From contig NZ_AOIM01000041.1 in NCBI RefSeq assembly GCF_000337575.1, forward strand, positions 200,441 to 253,106: a stretch of DNA of 52,666 nucleotides. The letters run 5' to 3'. This DNA comes from Natrialba hulunbeirensis JCM 10989 (GTDB lineage Archaea > Halobacteriota > Halobacteria > Halobacteriales > Natrialbaceae). This document shows, in pieces, positions 43,133 through 51,596 of the stretch (positions are counted from its first letter, which is position 1; each line of letters begins with the position of its first letter). The translations under genes and the position numbers were made by a program. The notes beneath the pieces are model-generated. The model had not been told where the DNA came from and ran no database searches. It worked only from the letters and a program-made list of their open reading frames with translations.

Positions 43133-44023
43133 TCAGTCACTCTCGGCTTCGTCTGCGTCGTTCGGTCCGCGATTCGCCCAGTCGCCGTAGAGATAGGAGC
43201 GCTCGTAGCCCGCGCCCGTCACGGCGTCGCCGATGACGACCAGCGCCGAGGCGCGGTAGCCCGCCTCCTCGACCTTGTCCGCGATATCGCCGATCGAGCC
43301 GACAATCACGTCCTCGTCCGGCCAGGAGGCGTGATAGATCACCGCGACCGGCGTCTCGGGATCGTGGCCGTCCGCGAGCAGCCGATCCATCGTGTCGCGG
43401 ACGGCGTGGGTCCCGAGGTAGATACAGGTCGTCACGTCGCCCATTGCCACGAACTCGGAGATGTGGTCCTCCTCCGGCTCCAGGGTCTTGCCCTGCGGCC
43501 GGGTGAACGCGACGTGATTCGAGACCTCGTTGAGCGTCAGCTGAGTCCGCAGCGTCGCGCTCGCGGCGAACGCCGAGGTGACGCCCGGCACGAAGTACGT
43601 CGGCACGCCCTCATGCTCTAAGGCGTCCATCTGCTCCAGAGCGGCCCCGTAGATGGCGGGGTCACCGCTGTGGAGCCGAACGACGTTCCGGCCCTCCTCG
43701 TAGGCGTCTCGCATCAGCGGGATCAGCTCCTCGAGATCCTTCCCGACGGAGTTGACGAGTTCGGCGTGGTCGCAGTACTCCGCGAGCAGTTCGCTGTTGA
43801 CCAGCGACCCCGCGTGGACCACGAGGTCGGCCGACTCGAGTAGCTCCTTCCCCGCGACGGTCAGCAAGCGCGGGTTGCCGGGACCAGCGCCGACGAAGGG
43901 AATCCCCTCCTGCTCGTCGCCGGCGCTGTGTTCGAAAATCCGATCGTCGAGTTCCTCGTGGCGGCGCTCGCCTTGGGAGTCGATCGCGTCCTGAGGGTCG
44001 TCGCCGGTAGTATCGTCCGTCAT
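43133..44023 (-). CDS. cbiF: Cobalt-precorrin-4 C11-methyltransferase
   Basis: The protein is 296 aa. Methylase motifs: PFVGAGPGNPRLLTVAGKELLESADLVVHAGSLV, RLHSGDPAIYGAALEQM, FVPGVTSAFAASATL and TRPQGKTLEPEEDHISEF. It places the C11 methyl in cobalamin synthesis. It follows cbiL by 2 nt. An acidic N-terminus of about 40 residues precedes the catalytic domain. Confidence 0.94.
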   Translation of the reverse strand: MTDDTTGDDPQDAIDSQGERRHEELDDRIFEHSAGDEQEGIPFVGAGPGNPRLLTVAGKELLESADLVVHAGSLVNSELLAEYCDHAELVNSVGKDLEELIPLMRDAYEEGRNVVRLHSGDPAIYGAALEQMDALEHEGVPTYFVPGVTSAFAASATLRTQLTLNEVSNHVAFTRPQGKTLEPEEDHISEFVAMGDVTTCIYLGTHAVRDTMDRLLADGHDPETPVAVIYHASWPDEDVIVGSIGDIADKVEEAGYRASALVVIGDAVTGAGYERSYLYGDWANRGPNDADEAESD

Positions 44024-44025
44024 AC

Positions 44026-44853
44026 TCAGTGTCCTCCGCAGTCGCCGTGCGCACAGCCCTCGGCGATCTCTTCGCTGACTACCGCCCCGCCGTCCGCGAT
44101 GGGTTCACCGCTCGTCGACTCGCCGTCCGCGTCGCCATCGCTTGCCTCGTCCACCGACTCGTCGCTGTCTTCCAGAAACGCCGCCGTCGCCTGCTCAATC
44201 TCGAGATCCGCCTTCTCGGCGTAGGCGAGCGTGTAGTAGTCGCGCTCGTCGATCTCGGTTGGGTCGTCGGTGATGATCGTCTCGCCTTGCTCCATGAACA
44301 GGCGGCGGCCGTAGGTCACCTCGTAGCCGGCCGCGACGAGCCCCTCGTGGGTCGCCGGCGCGTCGGTGACCTTGAACAGGATCATCCGGTCCGCCCCCGT
44401 CGGGCTCGCCCCGTTGGCGGCCTCGCGCAGGGAGAGCCCCGCACCGGCCTCGATCTCGACCCCCATCGCGGTCGCGAAGGCCGTCACGGCGCTGACGCCG
44501 GGGATGATCTCCAGATCCACGTCGGGGTGGAACGCGTCGATCGTCCGCCGCAGGTGGCCGAACGTCGAGTAGACGTTCGGATCGCCCAGCGTGACGAAGG
44601 CGACGTCGCCCTCGCGGGCCTTGGGGGCGACCTCCGCGGCGGCCTCCTTCCACGCCGCTCGCAGCTTCTCCTCGTCTTTCGTCATCGGGAAGTCCAGATC
44701 CCCGATTTTCGACTCGTCGACGTGTTCGAGTGCGACTGAGCGGGAGAGCCGCCCCGGCGAGTAGACCACGTCGGCGGTCTCGAGAATCCGCTTGCCGCGG
44801 ACGGTGACGAGGTCGGCTTCGCCGGGACCGAGGCCGACGCCGTAGAGGGTCAT
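44026..44853 (-). CDS. cbiL: Cobalt-precorrin-2 C20-methyltransferase
   Basis: The protein is 275 aa. The start is LYGVGLGPGEADLVTVRGKRILETADVV; VTLGDPNVYSTFGHLRRTID and EIIPGVSAVTAFATAMG confirm CbiL. After the catalytic part an acidic linker leads to a C-terminal CAHGDCGGH (residues 267-275), a Cys/His cluster that could bind cobalt or another metal. It overlaps cbiT by ATGA. Confidence 0.94.
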   Translation of the reverse strand: MTLYGVGLGPGEADLVTVRGKRILETADVVYSPGRLSRSVALEHVDESKIGDLDFPMTKDEEKLRAAWKEAAAEVAPKAREGDVAFVTLGDPNVYSTFGHLRRTIDAFHPDVDLEIIPGVSAVTAFATAMGVEIEAGAGLSLREAANGASPTGADRMILFKVTDAPATHEGLVAAGYEVTYGRRLFMEQGETIITDDPTEIDERDYYTLAYAEKADLEIEQATAAFLEDSDESVDEASDGDADGESTSGEPIADGGAVVSEEIAEGCAHGDCGGH

Positions 44854-45467
44854 CGCTGCTCCCCTCCACGGCCGTCTGCAGCGACGGTTTTCCCGTCGTC
44901 GTCCTCACCGTCCGAATCTGGCGTCGCACTCCCGACCAGCATGTAGACCGGGTTATCGGAGTCGAAGCTCGTCGCGCCAGCGAGGTCATAGCCGTGGCTC
45001 ACTTGGAACTGAACGACCTCCTTCAGCAGGTTCCGCTCGCGGAACGCCTCGGTCGCCTGCCCGGCGACCTCGAGCCGCGAGACGTTCATCACCACGCGAT
45101 CGATTTCGGTCTCGACGGCGTAATCGAGCACGGCCTCGAAGTTCCGGCTCCCGCCCACGAATAGCGCGTCGGCGTCGTCGGGCAGCCCCTCCGGAGCTTC
45201 CGCGTTGCGCAACTCGACGTCGGCCACGATCGACTCCTCGTTGGCCACGAGGTTCTTCTCGGTCGTCTCGAGTCGGTCGGCTGTTCGCTCGAGGGCGGTC
45301 ACCCGCCCGGCCCGCTGTGCAGCCTCGATCGTGACGGCCCCCGTACAGGAGCCGACCTCCGCGAAGTGGTCGTCCGACTCGAGTGCAAGCTTCGAGCGGA
45401 CGACGGCGCGGACCTCTGATTTGGTCGGTCCGGCCTTCGCATCGTGTGGCAGCGCGATGGGTGGCAT
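44850..45467 (-). CDS. cbiT: Cobalt-precorrin-6B C15-methyltransferase (decarboxylating)
   Basis: The protein is 205 aa, from the ATG at 45467 (MPPIALPHDAKAGPTKSEV); a GTG at 45470 precedes it. The SAM-binding motif is FAEVGSCTGAVTIEAA (35-50), and a Rossmann fold continues through DALFVGGSRN. It methylates C15 and decarboxylates the acetate side chain at C12, with CbiE doing C5. First gene of the long unit. TTTTAG at 45493-45498 is a suitable TATA box. Confidence 0.92.
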   Translation of the reverse strand: MPPIALPHDAKAGPTKSEVRAVVRSKLALESDDHFAEVGSCTGAVTIEAAQRAGRVTALERTADRLETTEKNLVANEESIVADVELRNAEAPEGLPDDADALFVGGSRNFEAVLDYAVETEIDRVVMNVSRLEVAGQATEAFRERNLLKEVVQFQVSHGYDLAGATSFDSDNPVYMLVGSATPDSDGEDDDGKTVAADGRGGEQR

Positions 45468-45490
45468 CACCCGTGGATGACTGTCGCATC

Positions 45491-45500
45491 CACTAAAACA
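45491..45500 (-). promoter_or_regulatory. Promoter of cbiT-led cobalamin unit
   Basis: On the minus strand TGTTTTAGTG lies about 24-33 nt before the cbiT start, the spacing of a leaderless transcript that would carry the whole unit down to the beta-propeller gene. Confidence 0.5.
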
Positions 45501-45562
45501 ATTTTGGTTGAGTTAGAGCAAATTATATTGCTCATTCTGGGTTGGACCAGTGAAAGTGTCGT

Positions 45563-45781
45563 TTATTCAGTGCCGTCCTGGTCGACGAGCGCGGCGAACC
45601 AGATTCGAGTGCCAAACTGACTCGGAAGCCAGACCGCCGATCTGCGTTCGTCGTGTCCGATCGGCGAGTGGGAGACCGAAAAGGGGACACCGTCGGGAAA
45701 CTCGGCCCCATCGATGGTCAGACGAACGAAACGATCGGTGACCTCGAGAACGTCTGTGGTGAGTGGTCTACAAGTGAACAA
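45563..45781 (-). CDS. Hypothetical 72-residue protein
   Basis: The protein is 72 aa between cbiT and cbiE. Codons follow the genome bias (C/G in third position), so it is likely coding. The protein is beta-rich and has VWLPSQFGTRIWFAALV near the end. No family assigned. The rest of this interval, 45471-45562 and 45782-45848, holds the cbiT promoter and no other gene. Confidence 0.45.
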   Translation of the reverse strand: MFTCRPLTTDVLEVTDRFVRLTIDGAEFPDGVPFSVSHSPIGHDERRSAVWLPSQFGTRIWFAALVDQDGTE

Positions 45782-45848
45782 GGCGGTTCACAACGGCTGT
45801 GCGTTCAGCGTCGACCGGTTTTCAACGGGAAAGCAGAACCTGTCGCGA

Positions 45849-46655
45849 CTACACAGGCTGTCGGACCACGAGCACAACCAGATCCGAGAACGGCGTGTCC
45901 TCCCGGCCACCGCCGCCCGCGTGTTCCGACAGTTCGGCTAGCGTGAACCGGTGTATCCGCTCGTCCTCGTGGGTCAGCTTCTCGCAGACCAGCGCTTCGA
46001 GGTTGGGGTCGGCACCACGCTCGAGCAGCAACTCGGCGAGATCCCCTGGCATCTGATCGAACGGCCGCGGGAGCGCGAGCAAGTGGCGGTCGTCCTCGAC
46101 AACCGCCGCCGCGAGTCGGTCCACGTCGGCCCCAAGGTCGCCGCTCTTGTGGAGTGTGACGAACTCGGTATCCTCCATCGGAGTCCGAGCGCGGCTCGCG
46201 GCCACCTGTAACGAGGAGATGCCGGGGACGACGCGTACCGGCCGCGGCTCGACGTCTCGAGCGTCCGCTTCTCGTCTCACGGCGTCCTGAACCTTCCCAA
46301 CGAACTGGTAGCCCGAGTGGTTGGGGTCGCCCATCGCGACGGCAGTGCCCGACTCGCCGGCCGCGATACGCTCGGCGAATTCCGCGAGTGCCTCGGCCTC
46401 GTCCCTGTAGCCGCAGGTCAGCAGATCGGCGTCGGTCAGGTCCTCGACGAACTCTACGACGGTCGTGAAGCCGACGACGACGTCGGCCTCCTCGATCGCC
46501 CGCCGACCGCGCGGCGTGAGGAACTCCTGATTACCCGGACCGACGCCGACGGCGTAGACGGGATCGTCCGCCTCCTCGTCGATGGCCGACTCGGCCGCCG
46601 CAGCCGCAAACGTCGCCGGATCTGGCCCTGCATCGAGGTCGTACTCGCCGCTCAT
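45849..46655 (-). CDS. cbiE: Cobalt-precorrin-7 C5-methyltransferase
   Basis: The protein is 268 aa. Methylase motifs: AVGVGPGNQEFLTPRGRRAIEEADVVVGF, AMGDPNHSGYQFVGKV, VVPGISSLQVAASRA, FVTLHKSG. The order after a short acidic N-terminus is that of CbiE. The start overlaps cbiC as ATGA. The separate location of cbiT, in the other unit, means the two halves of the CobL reaction are not cotranscribed. Confidence 0.93.
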   Translation of the reverse strand: MSGEYDLDAGPDPATFAAAAAESAIDEEADDPVYAVGVGPGNQEFLTPRGRRAIEEADVVVGFTTVVEFVEDLTDADLLTCGYRDEAEALAEFAERIAAGESGTAVAMGDPNHSGYQFVGKVQDAVRREADARDVEPRPVRVVPGISSLQVAASRARTPMEDTEFVTLHKSGDLGADVDRLAAAVVEDDRHLLALPRPFDQMPGDLAELLLERGADPNLEALVCEKLTHEDERIHRFTLAELSEHAGGGGREDTPFSDLVVLVVRQPV

Positions 46656-47413
46656 TTGTCCTCGCTTGTGGCTCGGGTCGCACGCTCGTCCGCTGTACGC
46701 TCCAACTCGAGTTCGTCGGTGCGGATGTCCGTGGCGACGTGGATCAGTTCGTTCGTCAGCGCGGCGGCGAGACCGCTCCCGCCGCGGCGGCCGACGTGGG
46801 TAATTGCAGGGACGCCATACGCCTCGCTGACCTCGCGGATGCGCTGGCGGCTCTCCTCGGCCTTGACGAAGCCGACGGGGTTGGCGACCACGACCGCAGG
46901 CCGGGTCCCCTGTTCGATGCAGTCCGCGAGTGCGAGTGCGGCCGTCGGCGCGTTGCCGATCGCGACGATCGTGCCCTCGAAGGCGTCCTCCTTGTCGAGT
47001 TCGAGCACCGCCGCGGCGGTCCGAGTCATCCCTGTCTTCTTTGCGAGTTCCTTCCCGTTCCCGATGGCTTTGGAGACCTCGCAGTCGTGGCCTCGTCCCG
47101 TGATGCCGGCTTTGACCATCGTGATGTCCGTAATTACGTCGGTCGCCTCGAGCACTGCCCGCGCGCCTGCACGAACGGGCGCGTCCTCGTCGTCGCCGAG
47201 GTCGTCGCTGCCGGTAAAGCGGATCAGGTGCTGGAACTCGATGTCGCCCATCGAGTGGACTGACTTCTGTCGCAGCCGGTCGGCCAACGTCTCGTCGGGG
47301 ACGAACTGCCGGACGATGTCCATGCTCGTCTCGGCGATGTCCATCGCGTTCTGGGTCGTCGCACCGAGGTCGGCGTACTCTTCCTCGAACGTCTGGCTAT
47401 CACTGTTACTCAT
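46652..47413 (-). CDS. cbiC: Precorrin-8X methylmutase
   Basis: The enzyme moves the methyl from C11 to C12 to give (hydrogeno)cobyrinate. It is 253 aa. The catalytic His is H53 in RQKSVHSMGDIEF; VKAGITGRGHDCEV and AIGNAPTAALALADCI are diagnostic. The ATG overlaps the stop of the 20-codon ORF. Confidence 0.94.
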   Translation of the reverse strand: MSNSDSQTFEEEYADLGATTQNAMDIAETSMDIVRQFVPDETLADRLRQKSVHSMGDIEFQHLIRFTGSDDLGDDEDAPVRAGARAVLEATDVITDITMVKAGITGRGHDCEVSKAIGNGKELAKKTGMTRTAAAVLELDKEDAFEGTIVAIGNAPTAALALADCIEQGTRPAVVVANPVGFVKAEESRQRIREVSEAYGVPAITHVGRRGGSGLAAALTNELIHVATDIRTDELELERTADERATRATSEDK

Positions 47414-47472
47414 ACTGTCTCACTCTCGTCGGTTGTCGTCTCGATCGTCTGCCGAATAGGTTCGTCAGTCAT
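47410..47472 (-). CDS. 20-codon coupling ORF between cobN and cbiC
   Basis: It reads M-T-D-E-P-I-R-Q-T-I-E-T-T-T-D-E-S-E-T-V then TGA. Its ATG overlaps the end of cobN (ATGACTGA), and its stop overlaps the cbiC start (ATGA). It could couple translation of cobN to cbiC or be a small peptide. No RBS can be judged. It may also be chance. Confidence 0.35.
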   Translation of the reverse strand: MTDEPIRQTIETTTDESETV

Positions 47473-50400
47473 CGGTCGTTACCCCCGCGCCGACGGCCTC
47501 GTTGGTCGTCTGCGCCTCGAGATCACCCTCGACCTCGAGATTCAGATCGCGCAGGCGGTCGACGGTCTCCTCGTCGGCGTTCCAGAGGTCGCGCTCGATC
47601 GCTTCGAGCAGCGTGTCCGTGATGGATTCGAGTGCCCACGGGTTGACATCGCGCAGCCACTCCTGGCGCTCCTCGTCGAAGGCAAACTTCTCGGCGACCG
47701 CCTCCCAGAGCGTGTCGCTGACAACGCCGGTCGTCGCGTCCCAGCCCAGCGTCACGTCGACGGTCGTCGAGAGGTCGCCGGCGCCCTTGTAGCCGTGCTC
47801 CTCCATGGACTCGAGCCAGTCGGGATTCAGCACGCGAGAGCGCATCGCCTTGCGGACTTTCTCCTCGTTCGTGTAGACGTCGACGTTGTCGGGGTCCGAA
47901 GAGTCGCCGACGTAGGAGGCTGGCTCCTCACCCGAAATCTCGCTAACAGCCGAGATGAAGCCGCCGTGGAAGGCGTACCAGTCCGAGGAGTCGAACTCGT
48001 CCTGTTCCATCGTGTCTTCGATCTTCACAGTCGCGTCGACACTCGAGAGGCGCCGCTCGAAGGCGTCGTGGGCGTCCAAAACCCGTCCGCGAGAGCCCAT
48101 CGCGTAGCCGCCCCACTGGACGTAGACGCTCGCGAGGTCCGAGCGGTCGTCCCAGTTGCCCTCGTCGACGGCCTTGTTCGTCCCGGCGCCGTAGCCGCCG
48201 GGTTTGGTCGTGAACACGCGGTGTTTCGCGGCCTTGTGGGCGTCGGATTCGTCGAGGCCCTCCTCGTCCTGCAGTTCTTCGGCCTCCTCCTCGACGTGTT
48301 TCTTCACGTAGTTCATCTCGTGGGGTTCGTCGAGATCGACGACTGCGTCGACCGCGTCGTGGATGACCCCCGCCGCGGCCGGGAAGGCGTCGCGGAACAG
48401 ACCGGAGACGCGCGTGGTCACGTCGATCCGCGGTCGATCGAGTTCCTCGAGCGGAATCGGCTCGACATCGTCGATCCGCCCGGCGTCGGTCCACTGCGGT
48501 TCGACGCCCATCATGGCAAGCACCTGGGCGATGGTCTCCCCGCGCGTTCGTACGGTCGGAGTGCCCCAGGCGACGACGCCGATCTCCTCGGGGTACTCGT
48601 CGTTCTCGTCGTGGTGACGCTCGAGGACGCCCTCGGCGACTTCTCGACCCACCTGCCAGGCGGGCTTTGCGGGTACCTTGCGCGGATCGAGCGTGTAGAA
48701 GTTCCGCGCGGTCGGCAGCAGGTCGACGCCGCCGCGAGTCGGCGCACCCGATCCACCGGGCGGGACGTACTCGCCGGAGAGCGCGTCCGCAGTGCGCGGA
48801 ATCTCGTCCTCGGCTCCCTGCACGCGGGGCTGGGCCTCCTCGCAGATGTACGCCAGCGCCTTCCGGAGGTCGTCGTGGGCGCCCGATTTGGCCCGCGCGT
48901 CGCCGATCGTCTCGAGATCGACGACGAGCAGGTTCATGTTGACCTCAACGTCAGACTTCGTCTGACGAGCCTCGTCCTCGCGCTGCTCGGACGAGACGTC
49001 GTCGGACCCCATTTCACGCTCGGATTCCGGCACGTCGAAATCGTGTTCCGCCAGCGTCTCCACGAGGTCGAGACTGGTCTCGTGGACTACGTCGGCGGCT
49101 TCGGCATAGGTCATGCCCAGGTCCTCGTCGTACTCACCAGGCGCGTTCAGCATCGTCTCGTAGTCGACACCAAGCGCGCCGGCGACGCTCTCGCGCAGGC
49201 TCGGCGCGCCGGGGTTCTCGAGTCGGGTCAGCGCGACGAGGTACTCGACCAGCCGCTCGTCTTTCGGCGGCTCGGACATCGTGTGGAGGCCGAGTCGAAT
49301 CTGGGTCGTCTTGACGTCCGTGAGGTACTCGTGGACCCGTTCGACGAGTTCGTCAACGTCGACCTCGTCGCCGTCTACGTCTCCCTCGGCGAGTGTCGAA
49401 CCGGCTTCGTCGGGGCCACGAACGTCGGCTTTCTCGTCTCGCGGGTCACTTCGTTCCCCACTCGACTTTTCCGAGGCGCGTGGCGCCTCGCTCTCGTCGA
49501 TCTCGCCGGCGATTCCGAGTTCGACCGCGAGGTCCAGTTCCTCGACTTTCTCCCGGATGAGTTCCTCGAGGTGCTCGCCGTCGTCCGCGCGGGCGTCTTC
49601 CATGCCCGCTTCGCGGTACTGATTCGCGAGCTCCTCGAGTTCCGCGAGTTCGTCGTAGGTGCCCGCCGACCGCATGACCGGCGTGAGGTAGTCGACGATG
49701 GCGGCGTAGGAGCGCCGTTTCGCCTGGGTCCCCTCGCCGGGGTTGTTGACGATGTAGGGGTAGACGTTCGGGACATCGTCTATCAGTTGGTCGGGCGCGC
49801 TTTCCCCATCGAGGCCAACCGTCTTGCCGGGGAGCCACTCGAGACTCCCGTGCGTTCCCAGGTGGACGACCCCGTCGACCTCGAACTCGTTGCGCAGCCA
49901 GCCGTAGAACGCGTAGTAGTCGTGTGGCGGCTGGAGGTCCGAATCGTGGTAGACCTTCGAGGGGTCCATGCCGAATCCACGGGGCGGTTGCACCGTCACG
50001 AGCACGTTGCCGAACTCGACGCCCGGAATCGCGAACGGGCGGTCGGGCGCCTCGCCCCACTCCTCGACGACGTTCTCCTGGAACCCCTCGTCGGCGTCGC
50101 TGAACCACTCCTCGTAGGTGTCGGGGGAGACAACGTCGACGGAGAGGTCGCGAACGTCTTCGGGGGCGACCCAGCGGTCCTCGAGCGTGAGCTGCGAGGT
50201 CAGTTTCTCGACGAGCGTCTGGCCGTCGTCGGGCATCTCGCCGTCGAGGTTGTACCCCCGCTCGTCGAGTTCCCCCAGCAGATTCACAGTCGATTCGGGC
50301 GAGTCGAGCCCGAACGCGGTGCCGATCCCGTCGTCGCTCGGCGGGTAGTTGTGGAGGACGACGGCGATCTGTTTTTCCTCGTTGGGCGTGTGGCGCAGCT

Positions 50401-51562
50401 GTGCCCAGTTGACCGCCAACCGCGTCGCGTGGTCGATCCGGTCGTCGATCGGGAAGTGGTGTTTCGGCGCGGAGCCGATGCCGGCCTCGTCGTCGGTGCG
50501 CTCTTTGCCCGAGATGGGATGGGTGATGACGTTCCCGTCGAATTCGGGGAGGGCGACCGAGAGGGCGAGTTCGAACCCCATCACGCCGGTGTCGCTGGAC
50601 TCGTACCGCGAGCGCGAGCGCATCGTCGTGACCGTCTGGAGGACCGGGACGCCCAGTCGATCGAGGAAGACGTCCTCCGCGCTCTCGCCCTCGTCGTCGC
50701 CGGACTGCGTCCGGCTGCCAGAGGGATTCCATCCCTCCCCGCTGGCCGACCGGCCGCGCTCGTCCATCGACAGTGAGAACATGAACGACGACAGGACGGC
50801 GTCGACGACGGGCTGGCCACCGGCGGTTTCACCGCCTTCTCGAGGCGTCTCCGACACCTCGCCGTCTTCGTCCAGCAGCCAGTTGTCGGTGACCCACTCG
50901 GCGTCCTCCTGCTCGTCTGTGTCGGTCGCCGGGTTACAGAAGATCGGGAGGGCGTTGGCGCCCTGTTCCTCGAGTGCCCGGACCTGCCGATCGACGTACC
51001 GGGTGTTCTCGTGGGTCCAGTGGGATTCGTAGAACCAGATCGCGACCGTCGGCCGGTCGGAGTCGTGGGTTTCGAGCAGTTCTTCGTAGCCGACCCCCGG
51101 ATAGTCGGGGTGGTAAACCCCCTCCGTCGGCAGTTCCTGGGGCTCGTCGTACTCGAGAACCCGGTCCTCGTACTCGGCGACGAGGAACCGACACAGGTTG
51201 GCGACGTTGATCGTACCGCCTTTCTCCAGATACTCGTAGGCGAGGTCACGATGGTCGTCGGCGACCGTTGTGTCCTCGAACGCGAAGGCGTCGCCCGTCG
51301 CTTTGACGATCAGCGGAACGTTCGCCTCCTCGAGTGCCCCCGTCGCGTAATCGTAGCCCGGCATGCTGTCCTCAGCACCGTGCAGCCAGAAGATCGCTGC
51401 TCCGGCGTCGTGCAGTTCGTCGACGAACTCGTCGATCGCCGCCTCGTCGTCTAAGTCGCTCTCTGAGCGAACGACCAGTTCGACATCCTCGAGGCGCTCG
51501 GCCGCACGGCCGATCGATCCGAGTTCGTTCTCCGTCGCGGTGTAGATCCCGATATGTGCCAT
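47465..51562 (-). CDS. cobN: Cobaltochelatase subunit CobN
   Basis: The large catalytic subunit of the ATP-dependent cobalt chelatase, related to BchH/ChlH of Mg-chelatase. It is 1365 aa. Conserved regions include FNPP-type VTVQPPRGFGMDPSKVYHDSDLQPPHDYYAFYGWL, VHLGTHGSLEWLPGK, GVVAWGTPTVRTRGETIAQVL and YVQWGGYAMGSRGRV. An acidic Ser/Glu/Arg-rich insertion at about residues 687-710 comes from a short repeat shared with purK. It is divergent from the AAA+ subunit gene, with only 34 nt between starts. Confidence 0.96.
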   Translation of the reverse strand: MAHIGIYTATENELGSIGRAAERLEDVELVVRSESDLDDEAAIDEFVDELHDAGAAIFWLHGAEDSMPGYDYATGALEEANVPLIVKATGDAFAFEDTTVADDHRDLAYEYLEKGGTINVANLCRFLVAEYEDRVLEYDEPQELPTEGVYHPDYPGVGYEELLETHDSDRPTVAIWFYESHWTHENTRYVDRQVRALEEQGANALPIFCNPATDTDEQEDAEWVTDNWLLDEDGEVSETPREGGETAGGQPVVDAVLSSFMFSLSMDERGRSASGEGWNPSGSRTQSGDDEGESAEDVFLDRLGVPVLQTVTTMRSRSRYESSDTGVMGFELALSVALPEFDGNVITHPISGKERTDDEAGIGSAPKHHFPIDDRIDHATRLAVNWAQLRHTPNEEKQIAVVLHNYPPSDDGIGTAFGLDSPESTVNLLGELDERGYNLDGEMPDDGQTLVEKLTSQLTLEDRWVAPEDVRDLSVDVVSPDTYEEWFSDADEGFQENVVEEWGEAPDRPFAIPGVEFGNVLVTVQPPRGFGMDPSKVYHDSDLQPPHDYYAFYGWLRNEFEVDGVVHLGTHGSLEWLPGKTVGLDGESAPDQLIDDVPNVYPYIVNNPGEGTQAKRRSYAAIVDYLTPVMRSAGTYDELAELEELANQYREAGMEDARADDGEHLEELIREKVEELDLAVELGIAGEIDESEAPRASEKSSGERSDPRDEKADVRGPDEAGSTLAEGDVDGDEVDVDELVERVHEYLTDVKTTQIRLGLHTMSEPPKDERLVEYLVALTRLENPGAPSLRESVAGALGVDYETMLNAPGEYDEDLGMTYAEAADVVHETSLDLVETLAEHDFDVPESEREMGSDDVSSEQREDEARQTKSDVEVNMNLLVVDLETIGDARAKSGAHDDLRKALAYICEEAQPRVQGAEDEIPRTADALSGEYVPPGGSGAPTRGGVDLLPTARNFYTLDPRKVPAKPAWQVGREVAEGVLERHHDENDEYPEEIGVVAWGTPTVRTRGETIAQVLAMMGVEPQWTDAGRIDDVEPIPLEELDRPRIDVTTRVSGLFRDAFPAAAGVIHDAVDAVVDLDEPHEMNYVKKHVEEEAEELQDEEGLDESDAHKAAKHRVFTTKPGGYGAGTNKAVDEGNWDDRSDLASVYVQWGGYAMGSRGRVLDAHDAFERRLSSVDATVKIEDTMEQDEFDSSDWYAFHGGFISAVSEISGEEPASYVGDSSDPDNVDVYTNEEKVRKAMRSRVLNPDWLESMEEHGYKGAGDLSTTVDVTLGWDATTGVVSDTLWEAVAEKFAFDEERQEWLRDVNPWALESITDTLLEAIERDLWNADEETVDRLRDLNLEVEGDLEAQTTNEAVGAGVTTDD
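49436..49500 (-). repeat. Short in-frame repeat insertion inside cobN
   Basis: The minus strand carries GCGCCTCGGAA, TCGAG, GGGGAACGAAGTGACCC and CGCGAGA. The first and last blocks match purK (30753-30808). The middle GAACGAAGTGA core flanked by GGG/CCC resembles the GAAC...GTGA hairpins at 38-71 and 105-125. It encodes SEAPRASEKSSGERSDPRDE. Confidence 0.6.
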
Positions 51563-51596
51563 CGAATTTTTAAACCTCTATTGTATTAGCGCAACT
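51563..51596. promoter_or_regulatory. Overlapping divergent promoters cobN / chelatase subunit
   Basis: Only 34 nt separate the two ATGs. For the plus gene, TTTTTAAA near 51567-51574 is 23-30 nt before its ATG at 51597. For cobN, a minus-strand GCTAATAC near 51584-51591 is 22-29 nt before its ATG at 51562. Each TATA element lies in the other gene's start region. Confidence 0.5.

Noticed and set aside
47795-50776. 993-codon plus-strand frame opposite cobN
   Set aside because: Mirror frame caused by high GC3 in cobN; CobN homology fixes the coding strand.
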